Assembly: GCA_965652645.1 (NCBI GenBank)
Contig: CBFGXE010000007.1
Location: 1 to 64,000 of the forward strand
Source: ZC4RG30 sp965652645
Lineage (GTDB): Bacteria > Pseudomonadota > Gammaproteobacteria > Steroidobacterales > Steroidobacteraceae
Direction: 5' to 3'
DNA: 64,000 nucleotides
Part shown: positions 11,256-19,486 of the stretch, piece after piece
Layout: every line of letters begins with the position of its first letter
Position numbering within the stretch: the stretch's first letter is position 1
Notes under the pieces: model-generated
What the model saw: the letters and a program-made list of their open reading frames with translations, nothing else
The model's database searches: none
What the model was told of the DNA's origin: nothing
Program-made: the position numbers and the translations under genes

Positions 11256-12370
11256 GCTGCAAAAGGCGGGCGCCGGACCTTCGGCGCCGGCACCTGCTGG
11301 GTGATGCAGTGGATGTTGCCACCGCCCAGCAGGATCTCCCTGCCCGGCACACCGACCACTTCCCGCTCGGGAAACACACGCTTCAGCCGCGCCACGGCCT
11401 CGCCATCGGTGCGGCGGTCGAGCAGCGGCACGATCACGGCGCCATTGCAGATGTAGAAGTTCGCGTAGGAGGCGGCCAGGCGCTCGCCGGCCCGACGCGC
11501 CTTCGCGCTGGTTGCGTACTGCACGCCGGCGGCTTCGGCCGCAGTCATCTTCAGGGGACCGGGCGATGGCAGCTTGTGCACCTTCAGGCGCCGGCTGCGC
11601 GCATCCCGCGCGGCCATCAGGCGCTCCAGCGCATTGCTGGATACCGCCCACTGCGAATCGCGACGGCTGGCCGGGAAGGTGAGGCAGACTTCGCCGGGGC
11701 GCGCGAAGCAGGCCAGGTTGTCCACGTGGCCGTCGGTCTCGTCGTTGACCACGCCATCGCCGAGCCAGATCACCGTGTCGGTGCCGGTGTAGTCCTTCAG
11801 CAGCTTCTCGATCGCTTCGCGCGAGAGCCCGGGATTGCGGTTCGGGTTCAGCAGGCACTGCTCGGTGACCAGCAGCGTGCCCTGCCCGTCGGTGTGGATG
11901 GCGCCGCCCTCCATCACCAGCGGGGCGCGGTAGCGATCCACACCTTCGATGGCGGCGACCTTCTGCGCGACGAGATCGTCCTGGTCCCAGGGGAAATACA
12001 GGCCGCCGTCGAGGCCGCCCCAGGCATTGAAGCGCCAGTCCACGGCGCGACGACGGCCGGCGGCATTCACCACGAAGGTGGGGCCGGTATCGCGCATCCA
12101 GGCGTCGTTGTTGCTGATCTCGATGACGCGCACGCGCGGCTCAAGCTTCGCGCGGGCGAACTCGTACTGCGCGGCCGAGACCGCCATGGAGACCGGTTCG
12201 AAGCGGGAAATGGCCGCGGCCACGGCCGCGAAGGCCTGCTGCGCGGGCACCGCGCCGTCGCGCCAGTTGTCGCTGCGCTCCGGCCAGATCATCCAGGTGC
12301 CGGCATGGCGGTCGAACTCGGCCGGCATCCAGTAGCCATCGGCCCGGGGGGTGCGCTTCAGCGTGGGCAT
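11252..12370 (-). CDS. aguA: Agmatine deiminase
   Basis: Hydrolyses agmatine to N-carbamoylputrescine and ammonia in the arginine-decarboxylase route to putrescine. The ATG at 12370 gives 372 residues starting MPTLKRTPRADGYWMPAEF, the expected N-terminus; the longer open frame upstream runs into the chemoreceptor gene. Guanidino-deiminase hallmarks are present: NDAWMRDTGPTFVV, MEGGAIHTDGQGTLLVTEQC, DETDGHVDNLACF, and GGGNIHCITQQ with the catalytic Cys355. The partner AguB is not adjacent. A polyamine transporter sits about 50 kb away in this window but has no operon link. Confidence 0.95.
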
Positions 12371-12416
12371 GCGGAAGGATGGTAATGGAAACCTGACGTA
12401 GCGCGGGCAATGCGGC

Positions 12417-15188
12417 CTAGAACTCCTTCCAGATCGTGTCGTCGGTGCCGGTGGCGGCGCCAGGCTGGGGAGCCGTCCAGGGACGGTTGCCCTTGCGACG
12501 TTCACGCGCAGTCGCCGCGGCCACCTGCTCTGCCGAGGGGCGGGCCGAAGCTGCAGCCTGCGCCATGAGGCGCGGATCCACCTTGTAATGCTGCATCGAG
12601 GCGTTGAGCTGGCGCGCCTGGTCGGCCATCGAGAGGCTTGCCGCCGAGGCCTGCTCCACCAGCGCGGCGTTCTGCTGCGTGAGCTCATCCAGCTGGATGA
12701 TGGCGCGGTTCACCTGCTCGATGCCCGCGGACTGCTCGCCCGAGGCGGCAGCGATCTCGGCCACGATGTCGGTCACGCGCTTCACGGAGGCGACGATCTG
12801 TTCCAGCGTGGCGCCGGAGCGCGTCACCAGCGTCGAACCCTCGTCGACCTTGCGCACGCTGTCCTGGATCAGTGACTTGATCTCCTTGGCCGCCGTGGCC
12901 GAGCGGCTGGCGAGGTTGCGCACCTCGGTGGCCACCACCGCGAATCCGCGGCCCTGCTCGCCGGCGCGCGCGGCCTCGACCGCGGCATTCAGGGCCAGCA
13001 GGTTGGTCTGGAAGGCGATCTCGTCGATGACGCCGATGATGTCGGCGATCTTCTTGGAGGACTGGTTGATCTCGGCCATGGCCTGCACGGCCTTGGCCAC
13101 CACCGCGCCGCCCTGCGCGGCATGCTCCCTGGCTTCCACCGCCAGCTGGTTGGCCTGGTTGGCGTTGTCGGCGTTGTGCTTGACCGTGCTGGTCATCTCT
13201 TCCATCGAGGAGGCGGTCTCCTCCAGCGAGGACGCCTGGGCCTCGGTGCGCTGGGAGAGGTTGGCATTGCCCTGGCTGATCTCGTCGGCGCCACGGCTGA
13301 CTTCCTCGGCCGCCCGCTTCACCTGCGAGACCACGCGGGCCATGTTCTCGGTGAGTTCGTTGATGCCGTTGCCCAGCTTCACCAGCAGGCCAGCCCGGCC
13401 CTCGGTGCGCACGCGGCGCGTGAGATCGCCCTCGTTGGCGGCCACGACCAGGCCCTGCACCTCGTTGACGGCCGTGGCGATGGTGTCCACCAGCTCGTTG
13501 ATGAGCTTCGAGAGTGCCTCGAAGAAGCCGCGCTTGCCGTCCAGGGAAATGCGGTTGGACAGGTCGCCGCTGGTGACGGCCGCGATGATCTTCTGCAGCT
13601 CGGATTCGGTGGCCTTCTCCAACGCGCGCACCTGCGCCTGCTGGGCGAGGTCGGCCACCTCCTGGCTGCGGTCGAACCATTCGGTGACAGTGCCGAGCCG
13701 GCGGCCGTTCTCGTCCTTCATCGGGCTGACGATGCACTTGATGGTGCGACCGCCGATCACCTCCTGGCGGGTGGCGATGCCGTTGAGCTCCTCCAGGTCG
13801 GTGGCCAGCGCGGCCGGATTCCTGGTCATGCCGTCGAGGCTGGCGCCCATCAGCTGGGCAGCGTCGAAGGCCGGCAGGTCCTTGCGGAAGGCCTCCTGCA
13901 GGCCGGACATCAGGCGCTTGGCGGCCGGGTTCACGTAGATGATGCGGCGCTCGTTGTTGGCCACCATCACGTTCGCATCGAGCTGGTCCAGCGCGCTGCG
14001 GAAGGCGGCGTTCAGCAGGGCCGTCTCGCGGGCGCGGGTGATGTCGGTGAGGTAACCCACCACCTTGAACGGCTTGCCGCTGGCGTCGAGGATGGGGCAG
14101 AAAATGGCGTTGACCCACACGTGGCTGCCATCCTTGCAGCGCTTGCGGTAGTCGTTCTGGCGCACCTCGCCCTTCTGCATCGAGGCCCAGAAGGAGCGGA
14201 AGATCTCCGCCTCGGCGATCTCCTTGTCGACCACGAGGCCGTAGTGGCGACCCTTGAGCTCCTCAAGGGTGTAACCCAGCAGCTTCAGGTAGAGGTCGTT
14301 GGCCCAGATGATCTCGCCGGTGGGGGTGGTCTCGATCACGCCCTGCAGGCGCGCGATGCCCTTGAGCTGACCCTCGTAGTCCAGCTTCGAATGCAGCAGG
14401 CTGGCCTTCATCTGCCTGAGGGCGCCCATCAGGCTGTGGTCACTGCCCCGGGAGGGGTCCATGTCGAACTGCAGCTCGCCGGCCGCGATGCGGCGCGCCA
14501 CCGCGGCGGCATCGGCGGGATCGGCACCCAGCCGCGCCAGCGCGGCGCGCACGATCATGAACGCCACGGCCAGCGCCAGCAGGCCGCCGATCACCAGCAT
14601 CAGCATGCTCTCGCGCAGGGCCGACTGGTAGGAGGCCTGGTTGGCCTCCAGGTCCATGTTGGCCGCGGTGAGCTGGATGTCGTAGAGGCGCAGCAGGTTC
14701 CTGCGCGCGGCTTCAACCGCCGGGTTGAGCTCCGCGCGGCTCCACCGCATGAGGTTCTGCAGGTCGCCGGCCTCAAGCTTCTCGAGCAGCCTGCCGACGC
14801 GCACATAGGCGGTGTCGAGCAGGGGCGTGGTGGCATCGGCCAGGCTCTGCTCCTCGGCAATCATCTTGGCCAGGAAGTAGTTGTCCCAGCCGTCCTGTGC
14901 CTCTTCGATCTCCGTGCGCAGTTCTGCGGCGGCGTCCTGCGGGGACTCCTCCCCCATGGTGACGGTCACGACCTTCTGCCCGGCCAGCTCCAGCGCATCG
15001 ATCACGTTGCGGATGTCGCGCCCTGAACCCATGCGGTTGTCGATGGTGAACTTCAGCGTTCCCTGCGTGGCCTTCACCTGCAGCATCGCGTGCGCGATCA
15101 GCCCGCCAGTCAGCACCAGCAACACCGCCACCAGCGCATAAAGCTGCGTGGCCAGCTTGAGTTTCCTGAGGGGGTTCAGCGACTTCAT
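12417..15188 (-). CDS. Methyl-accepting chemotaxis protein with PAS domains and C-terminal CheR-docking motif
   Basis: A 923-residue chemoreceptor. A first membrane helix lies at about residues 13-35 (TQLYALVAVLLVLTGGLIAH), followed by a helical-bundle ligand domain and a second membrane helix near 205-225. Then come HAMP-like linkers, a PAS domain (GVIETTPTGEIIWANDLYLKLLGYT), a second PAS-like segment (DQLDANVMVANNERRIIYVN), further HAMP repeats and the MCP hairpin, whose tip reads IDEIAFQTNLLALNAAVEAA. The chain ends IWKEF, a match to the xWxxF pentapeptide that tethers CheR/CheB in enteric receptors. The ATG at 15188 is chosen because it starts the membrane helix region. The ligand is unknown. 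Confidence 0.93.
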   Translation of the reverse strand: MKSLNPLRKLKLATQLYALVAVLLVLTGGLIAHAMLQVKATQGTLKFTIDNRMGSGRDIRNVIDALELAGQKVVTVTMGEESPQDAAAELRTEIEEAQDGWDNYFLAKMIAEEQSLADATTPLLDTAYVRVGRLLEKLEAGDLQNLMRWSRAELNPAVEAARRNLLRLYDIQLTAANMDLEANQASYQSALRESMLMLVIGGLLALAVAFMIVRAALARLGADPADAAAVARRIAAGELQFDMDPSRGSDHSLMGALRQMKASLLHSKLDYEGQLKGIARLQGVIETTPTGEIIWANDLYLKLLGYTLEELKGRHYGLVVDKEIAEAEIFRSFWASMQKGEVRQNDYRKRCKDGSHVWVNAIFCPILDASGKPFKVVGYLTDITRARETALLNAAFRSALDQLDANVMVANNERRIIYVNPAAKRLMSGLQEAFRKDLPAFDAAQLMGASLDGMTRNPAALATDLEELNGIATRQEVIGGRTIKCIVSPMKDENGRRLGTVTEWFDRSQEVADLAQQAQVRALEKATESELQKIIAAVTSGDLSNRISLDGKRGFFEALSKLINELVDTIATAVNEVQGLVVAANEGDLTRRVRTEGRAGLLVKLGNGINELTENMARVVSQVKRAAEEVSRGADEISQGNANLSQRTEAQASSLEETASSMEEMTSTVKHNADNANQANQLAVEAREHAAQGGAVVAKAVQAMAEINQSSKKIADIIGVIDEIAFQTNLLALNAAVEAARAGEQGRGFAVVATEVRNLASRSATAAKEIKSLIQDSVRKVDEGSTLVTRSGATLEQIVASVKRVTDIVAEIAAASGEQSAGIEQVNRAIIQLDELTQQNAALVEQASAASLSMADQARQLNASMQHYKVDPRLMAQAAASARPSAEQVAAATARERRKGNRPWTAPQPGAATGTDDTIWKEF

Positions 15189-15369
15189 TATGGTATTTCC
15201 GCTCCCGGACCCTGCACGGGTGATGGCAGTCGTGAAGTTAACTTCGGCAGGGTCGCCAGCCGTAATGAGGCCCGTCACAATCGCGGGCGACATAACGGGA
15301 ACCGGATCACACTCCGCCCCTCCCCTGCCCCGCACTGGTGCGGATTGCCGCAACCGTGACCTGCGTCGC

Positions 15370-15396
15370 TCATCCCGACGCCAATTTGGCCGATAA
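15370..15396 (+). promoter_or_regulatory. Sigma-28 (FliA) promoter for the small exported protein gene
   Basis: TCAT at 15370, 15 nt spacer, GCCGATAA at 15389. The -10 is a perfect FliA box and the layout equals the fliC, fliS and motA promoters in this window (TCAA or TCAG, 15 nt, GCCG-TAA type). The predicted start is near 15403, about 70 nt before the ATG at 15473. Directly upstream is CGTGAC-CTG-CGTCGC, also found at the same place before motA. Confidence 0.7.
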
Positions 15397-15472
15397 AGCC
15401 GGCATGGCCACCCGCGGCGCCCGCAAGGACGCGCGGCGGGAGGGCCCCTGTCATCGCGGAGTCCCGACGGAA

Positions 15473-15760
15473 ATGAAGTTGAAACTCGCCACCGTTGCAC
15501 TGAGCGCCGTCATCGGCGGGCCCGTCTTCGCGTGCACCGAGCCGGCAGCGCCGACCTCGATCCCGAACGGCAAGACGGCGTCGAAGGAAGAGATGCTCGC
15601 GAAGAAGAAGGAAATCGACAAATACAAGCGCGATGTCGAGAATTACCTCTCCTGCGAGGCCGACAGCCAGCGTGTGCGACTCGTGCAGTCGGACCTGGAG
15701 CGCGTGGCCAGCCGATTCAACGCCGAGGTGCGGGCCTTCAAGGCCGTCAACGGCGACTGA
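15473..15760 (+). CDS. Small exported protein, putative FliA-regulon member
   Basis: A 95-residue protein of unrecognised family. The ATG at 15473 gives a short signal peptide (MKLKLATVALSAVIGGPVFA), leaving a mature chain that begins with Cys21. The signal lacks a convincing lipobox Leu at -3 (it reads VFAC), so lipid attachment is uncertain. The mature part is a charged helix-rich segment (EEMLAKKKEIDKYKRDVENYLSC) with two cysteines, Cys21 and one near residue 61, that could pair in the periplasm. It is preceded by a strong sigma-28 promoter and lies between the chemoreceptor and cheY, which suggests a late flagellar or chemotaxis role. That role is inference only. Confidence 0.75.
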   Translation: MKLKLATVALSAVIGGPVFACTEPAAPTSIPNGKTASKEEMLAKKKEIDKYKRDVENYLSCEADSQRVRLVQSDLERVASRFNAEVRAFKAVNGD

Positions 15761-15772
15761 GAGCCAGGACGC

Positions 15773-16159
15773 TCAGGCGTCCTGCATCGCCAGGATCTTC
15801 TCGATCTTCGATTTCAGTGTCTGGGCCGTGAACGGCTTCAGGACGTAACCACTCACTCCTGCCTGGGCGGCCTCCACGATCTGGTCCCGCTTGGCCTCCG
15901 CGGTCACGAGCAATACCGGAAGCTTCGCCAGCTTGGGATCCGCGCGCACGGCCTTCAGCAGTTCCAGGCCCTGCATGCCGGGCATGTTCCAGTCGGTCAC
16001 CAGGAAGTCGATGCCCCCCTGCTTGAGGATGGGCAGCGCGGAGTCGCCGTCCTCGGCCTCGATGACGTTTTCGTAGCCGAGCTCATGGAGCACGACCCGC
16101 ACCATGCGACGCATGGTGGAAAAGTCATCGACGACGAGGAAGCGGATGCCGGAACTCAT
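15773..16159 (-). CDS. cheY: Chemotaxis response regulator CheY
   Basis: Single-domain receiver of 128 residues that, when phosphorylated by CheA, binds FliM and changes motor rotation. The acidic pocket D11-D12, phospho-acceptor D56 in the segment FLVTDWNMPGMQ, the switch Thr in LLVTAEA and the conserved Lys in GYVLKPF are all present. It follows fliN2 by 42 bp on the same strand, forming a switch-plus-ligand cluster. No cheZ follows it, unlike the usual polar-flagellum order fliA-cheY-cheZ-cheA. Confidence 0.95.
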   Translation of the reverse strand: MSSGIRFLVVDDFSTMRRMVRVVLHELGYENVIEAEDGDSALPILKQGGIDFLVTDWNMPGMQGLELLKAVRADPKLAKLPVLLVTAEAKRDQIVEAAQAGVSGYVLKPFTAQTLKSKIEKILAMQDA

Positions 16160-16201
16160 GGGAACTCTACGGGTTGGAGTGGGGTTGCGGGCGATCCATG
16201 C

Positions 16202-16477
16202 CTATTTGTGTGCCTCGGCGGAGTCGACGGGTTCGGTGAATCGTACACCGTAATGCTCGCTCACCATCACCACCTCGCCATGCGCCACCAGGCGATCGTT
16301 GACGTAGACGTCGAGCGGGTCGCCGGCCGGGCGATCCAGCTCGATGACCGAGCCGGGCGCCAGCTGCAGGAACTCGCGGATGGTCAGCTGCGCACGGCCG
16401 ACTTCCAGGGCCAGCGTCACGCCGACGTCGAGCACCACGTCGGAGGCGGCCTCGACATTGCGGGCGGTTGCGTTCAT
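16202..16477 (-). CDS. fliN: Flagellar motor switch protein FliN, second copy (fliN2)
   Basis: A 91-residue C-ring protein made almost entirely of the SpoA fold (VTLALEVGRAQLTIREFLQL, GSVIELDRPAGDPLDVYVN, LVAHGEVVMVSEHYGVRFTE). It is shorter than the other FliN of this window (116 residues at 29786-30136) and lacks that protein's N-terminal extension. The two share the core pattern LEVGR..L.IR..LQL..GSV.EL.R.AGDPLDV.VN..LVAHGEVV. It overlaps fliM by 4 bp (ATGA), so translation is probably coupled. It may form the FliM-FliN subunit of the C-ring while the other copy is made with the export apparatus; this division of labour is inference. Confidence 0.92.
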   Translation of the reverse strand: MNATARNVEAASDVVLDVGVTLALEVGRAQLTIREFLQLAPGSVIELDRPAGDPLDVYVNDRLVAHGEVVMVSEHYGVRFTEPVDSAEAHK

Positions 16478-17478
16478 GCCGTCTTCCTCACGAAGGCGTC
16501 CAGGGAATTGCCGGTCTTGCGGGTGTTCATCTGGCGCACGCGTACCACCTGCTGGCCGCGTTGCTGCCCGAGCTCACCCCAGAACAGCGGAATGCCGTCG
16601 GCCAGCACGGTGGCCTGGCCGTCGAACTCGATGGGTATCACGTCCCCGGGGCGCATGTCTATCAGCTTGCCCAGGGTGATGTCGGCCGTGCCGAGGCGGG
16701 TGACGACGTCGACCTCGGACTCCTCCAGCTCGTTGCGCAGCAGCTGCGACCAGCGCTCCTCGCGATCGGCGCGGTCGCTGCGCATGCCGGCGCGAAGCGT
16801 ATCCTTCAGCGGCTCCAGCATCGAATAGGGCAGCGTCAGGTGCATCTCGCCACCGCGCCCCTCGAACTCCACGCGCAGGCGGCTGACCACCACGATCTCG
16901 GTCGGGCTCACGATGTTGGCGAAATTCGGGTTCATCTCGCGGTTGATGAGCTCGATGCGCACGGGCAGGACGGAGGTCCAGGCGTCCTGCGTGGCGATGA
17001 CCACCTGCTCCATCAGCAGCTCGATCATCTTGTTTTCGGTGGGCGTGAAGTCGCGGCCCTCGATCTTCACGTGGCGGCCGGTGCCGCCGAAGAACACGTC
17101 GATCATCGCGAAGATCAGCTTGGCCTCGAAGATCATCAGTCCCGTGCCGGAAAGCGGCAGGAAGCGGATCTGGTTGAGGCTGGTGGGCACGGCCAGGCTG
17201 GAGACGTATTCGGAATATTTCAGCGTGGAAACGCCCTGCACGGAGATGTCGGGGGTGCGCCGGAGCATGCCAAAGATGGACATGCGCAGGGCGCGCGCCA
17301 CGCGCTCGTTGATCATCTCGAGCGTCGGCATGCGGCCGCGCACGATCCGGGTCTGGGTGGCGAAGTCGTATTCGCGGGCCTCGCCCGCCGACATCCTGGG
17401 CTCGGTGTCCACCGCGCCGCTCTGCACGCCGTTCACCAGCGCGTCGATTTCGTCCTGTTCGAGGATCTCCGCGCTCAT
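16474..17478 (-). CDS. fliM: Flagellar motor switch protein FliM
   Basis: C-ring protein of 334 residues that receives CheY-P and links FliG to FliN. The N-terminal ILEQDEIDALVNGV matches the CheY-P docking peptide. The middle CheC-like domain contains FFGGTGRHVKIEGRDFTPTENKM, and the C-terminal SpoA domain runs from about residue 250 (VVTRLGTADITLGKLIDMRPGD). It overlaps both fliG (start 17478 against fliG stop 17475) and fliN2 by 4 bp. It is the only fliM here and is missing from its usual place between fliL and fliN. Confidence 0.97.
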   Translation of the reverse strand: MSAEILEQDEIDALVNGVQSGAVDTEPRMSAGEAREYDFATQTRIVRGRMPTLEMINERVARALRMSIFGMLRRTPDISVQGVSTLKYSEYVSSLAVPTSLNQIRFLPLSGTGLMIFEAKLIFAMIDVFFGGTGRHVKIEGRDFTPTENKMIELLMEQVVIATQDAWTSVLPVRIELINREMNPNFANIVSPTEIVVVSRLRVEFEGRGGEMHLTLPYSMLEPLKDTLRAGMRSDRADREERWSQLLRNELEESEVDVVTRLGTADITLGKLIDMRPGDVIPIEFDGQATVLADGIPLFWGELGQQRGQQVVRVRQMNTRKTGNSLDAFVRKTA

Positions 17479-18470
17479 ACGTATTCCTCGGCACCGGCGG
17501 CGATGACGATGGTGCCGGCATCAGCCAGCTTGCGCGCGACCATCAGGATCTCCTTCTGCGCCGCCTCGACCTCCGACAGGCGCACCGGCCCGCGGGCTTC
17601 CATGTCGTCCTTGAGCATCTCGGCCGCGCGGCTGGACATGTTCTTCAGCATGTGGTCGACCAGCGGCGCATCCGCGCCCTTCAGGGCGATCACCAGCTTG
17701 GCCGAGTCCACCTCGCGCAGCAGCGCCTGGATGCCCTTGTCGTCCACCCCGACCAGGTCGGCGAAGGTGAACATCAGGTCCTGCAGCTTGGTGGTCAGCG
17801 GCTCGTCGATCTGGCGCAGGCCTTCCAGCACCGTGGCGGGCATGAAGTTCAGGATGCTGGCGGCCGTCTTGGGACCGCCCAGGTTGGCGGACATGCTGCC
17901 GCCCTTGCCGGCGATCTGCTGTTCGATCATCTCGTCGAGCTTGCCGAGCGCCGCAGGCTGCACGCCGTCGAGCTGGGCGATGCGCATCAGCACCTCGGTC
18001 TGGACGTCGTCGGGCAGCTCGGCGAGCACCTTGGCCGCGAGGTCCGCGTCCAGGTAGGAAATGATGATGGCCAGCACCTGCGGGTGCTCCTCGCGGATGA
18101 TCTCCACGATGGCGCGCGGCTCCATCCACTTCAGCACGTCCAGGCCCTTGGACTTGCGGCCCACCTGGATGCGGTCGATGATGCCGCTGGCCTTCTCGTC
18201 GCCGAGGGCGTCGGTGAGCACGCGGCGGATGTAGTCGTCCGAGCCGACCTTGATGTCGGCCTGGGAGTCCATGGTGGTGACGAAGGTGCCGATGACCTCG
18301 CTGACTTCCTCGCGCGAGGCACTCTTCAACTGCGACATCGCCGTGCCCAGGCGCTGCACGATCTTGGCGTCCAGGTGCTTGAGCACCGTGGCGGCCTCGT
18401 TCTCGCCGAGGGCCAGCAGCAGCACGGCGGCGCTGCGGGTGGATTGGAGTTCAGTGGTGGCCATGGCCAT
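17475..18470 (-). CDS. fliG: Flagellar motor switch protein FliG
   Basis: Rotor protein of 331 residues that contacts the stator and generates torque. The three armadillo-like domains are recognisable: N-terminal FliF-binding (SAAVLLLALGENEAATVLKHL), the middle EHPQ motif in EEHPQVLAIIISYL, and the C-terminal charged torque helix (MSSRAAEMLKDDMEARGPV). There are two nearby ATGs, 18470 and 18464. The sigma-54 element upstream predicts a start at about 18465, so only 18464 would then be usable and the mRNA would be leaderless. No Shine-Dalgarno sequence precedes either. fliG heads the fliG-fliM-fliN2-cheY cluster instead of following fliF. Confidence 0.96.
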   Translation of the reverse strand: MAMATTELQSTRSAAVLLLALGENEAATVLKHLDAKIVQRLGTAMSQLKSASREEVSEVIGTFVTTMDSQADIKVGSDDYIRRVLTDALGDEKASGIIDRIQVGRKSKGLDVLKWMEPRAIVEIIREEHPQVLAIIISYLDADLAAKVLAELPDDVQTEVLMRIAQLDGVQPAALGKLDEMIEQQIAGKGGSMSANLGGPKTAASILNFMPATVLEGLRQIDEPLTTKLQDLMFTFADLVGVDDKGIQALLREVDSAKLVIALKGADAPLVDHMLKNMSSRAAEMLKDDMEARGPVRLSEVEAAQKEILMVARKLADAGTIVIAAGAEEYV

Positions 18471-18476
18471 TCATGA

Positions 18477-18491
18477 GCAATTTCCGTGCCT
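18477..18491 (-). promoter_or_regulatory. Sigma-54 promoter of fliG
   Basis: Minus-strand AGGCAC-GGAAA-TTGC, with GG-N10-GC spacing. It closely resembles the elements before the FleR-like and DUF2802 genes (GGCACGGAAC-TGC). The predicted transcription start is about 18465, next to the fliG ATG at 18464. Confidence 0.75.
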
Positions 18492-18494
18492 GCC

Positions 18495-18522
18495 GTGGCA
18501 TGTGAGGCACGTCACATGCCAC
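18495..18522. promoter_or_regulatory. Perfect 11-bp inverted repeat with CRP-type core upstream of fliG
   Basis: GTGGCATGTGA at 18495-18505 and its exact reverse complement TCACATGCCAC at 18512-18522, 6 bp apart. The core TGTGA-N6-TCACA equals the CRP/Vfr/Clp consensus. The dyad centre is about 43 bp upstream of the predicted sigma-54 start, next to the -24 box. Confidence 0.7.
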
Positions 18523-18577
18523 TGCCGGAAATCCGGCGCTTTTCCCGCGGCCGGAAGGCCGCCAGCGCCGTGCGCCG

Positions 18578-19462
18578 TCAGCCGCCCAGCGCGGCGTTGA
18601 GGCTGGCCAGCTCATCAGCCGACTCCTCCAGCACGCGCGCGACGCTCTCCTGCGTGATGCCCATGCGGCGGCTGGCCGCGGCTTCCGCCAGCTGTACTTC
18701 CAGGGCCAGCGCATCGCCATGGTGGGAAGCCAGCAGGTCGGCGATGGTCAGCACGTCGGTCAGGTCGGCCTCGCCGCTGTTGCGACGGTCCAGTTGCTCG
18801 TACTGCTCCACGGCCGTCACGATGTCCGGGGCGATGTCCCAGCTTTCCAGCACCATCCGGGCAATGGGCGCATGCCAGGTGCGCAGCATCTCGCGGAAGG
18901 ATTCGGAGTTGGCGAACAGGCCGGGATGGTCGGAGGAGCGCGTGATGATGTACATGCGGCCCATGCCGTGCATCAGGCCGGCCAGCAGCGCCTGGTCGGG
19001 GTTCACGTAGGTCCACTTCTTCGCCGCCACGAAGGCCAGCGAGGCCACCAGCACGCTGCGTTCCCACAGTTCGTTGAGCGCCTCGCGCATGGGTTCCAGG
19101 GCAGGCGCATTGCGCACCTGCTCCAGCGCATAGGCCAGCGCCACGGTGCGCACATGGGCGAAGCCGATGCGGGCGATGGCGCTCTTGAGTTCGGTGATGC
19201 GGATGCCTGCCGGATTCAGCGCCGCCGAATTGGCCATCTGCAGCAGCTTGGCGGCGAGGGCCGGCTCGGCACTGGCCACCTTGGCCACCTGCGCGGTATC
19301 GCAGTTCTCGTCCGCCAGCACGCGGCGCATGCGCATCGCGACGTCCGGGAAGCTGGGCATGTGGATCCGGCCGCTTGAAGCCTCGGCGGCCAGGGCCTGG
19401 ACGAAGAGAAAGGCGTCCCAGTTGCCTGAACTCGAAGTTTCTTGCTGGCGATCAACTTGCAT
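18578..19462 (-). CDS. HDOD-domain signalling protein
   Basis: A 294-residue cytoplasmic protein with a single HDOD domain, a relative of HD phosphohydrolases without the full catalytic set. Typical segments are MPSFPDVAMRMRRVLADENCD, SAEPALAAKLLQMANSA, ITELKSAIARIGFAHVRTVAL and LLAGLMHGMGRMYII, where the usual HD pair is replaced by H-G. HDOD proteins act in bacterial signal transduction and several affect motility. The start lies 24 bp after the DUF2802 stop, so the two are probably one unit, ending before the separately promoted fliG cluster. Confidence 0.85.
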   Translation of the reverse strand: MQVDRQQETSSSGNWDAFLFVQALAAEASSGRIHMPSFPDVAMRMRRVLADENCDTAQVAKVASAEPALAAKLLQMANSAALNPAGIRITELKSAIARIGFAHVRTVALAYALEQVRNAPALEPMREALNELWERSVLVASLAFVAAKKWTYVNPDQALLAGLMHGMGRMYIITRSSDHPGLFANSESFREMLRTWHAPIARMVLESWDIAPDIVTAVEQYEQLDRRNSGEADLTDVLTIADLLASHHGDALALEVQLAEAAASRRMGITQESVARVLEESADELASLNAALGG

Positions 19463-19486
19463 GGATTCTCCGCGCTGCGAACCAGA

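Noticed and set aside
15227..15268. Possible FliA promoter for the chemoreceptor (TCAT and GCCGAAGT on the minus strand)
   Set aside because: The spacing is 16 nt and the -10 has only GCCGA in common; too weak to annotate.
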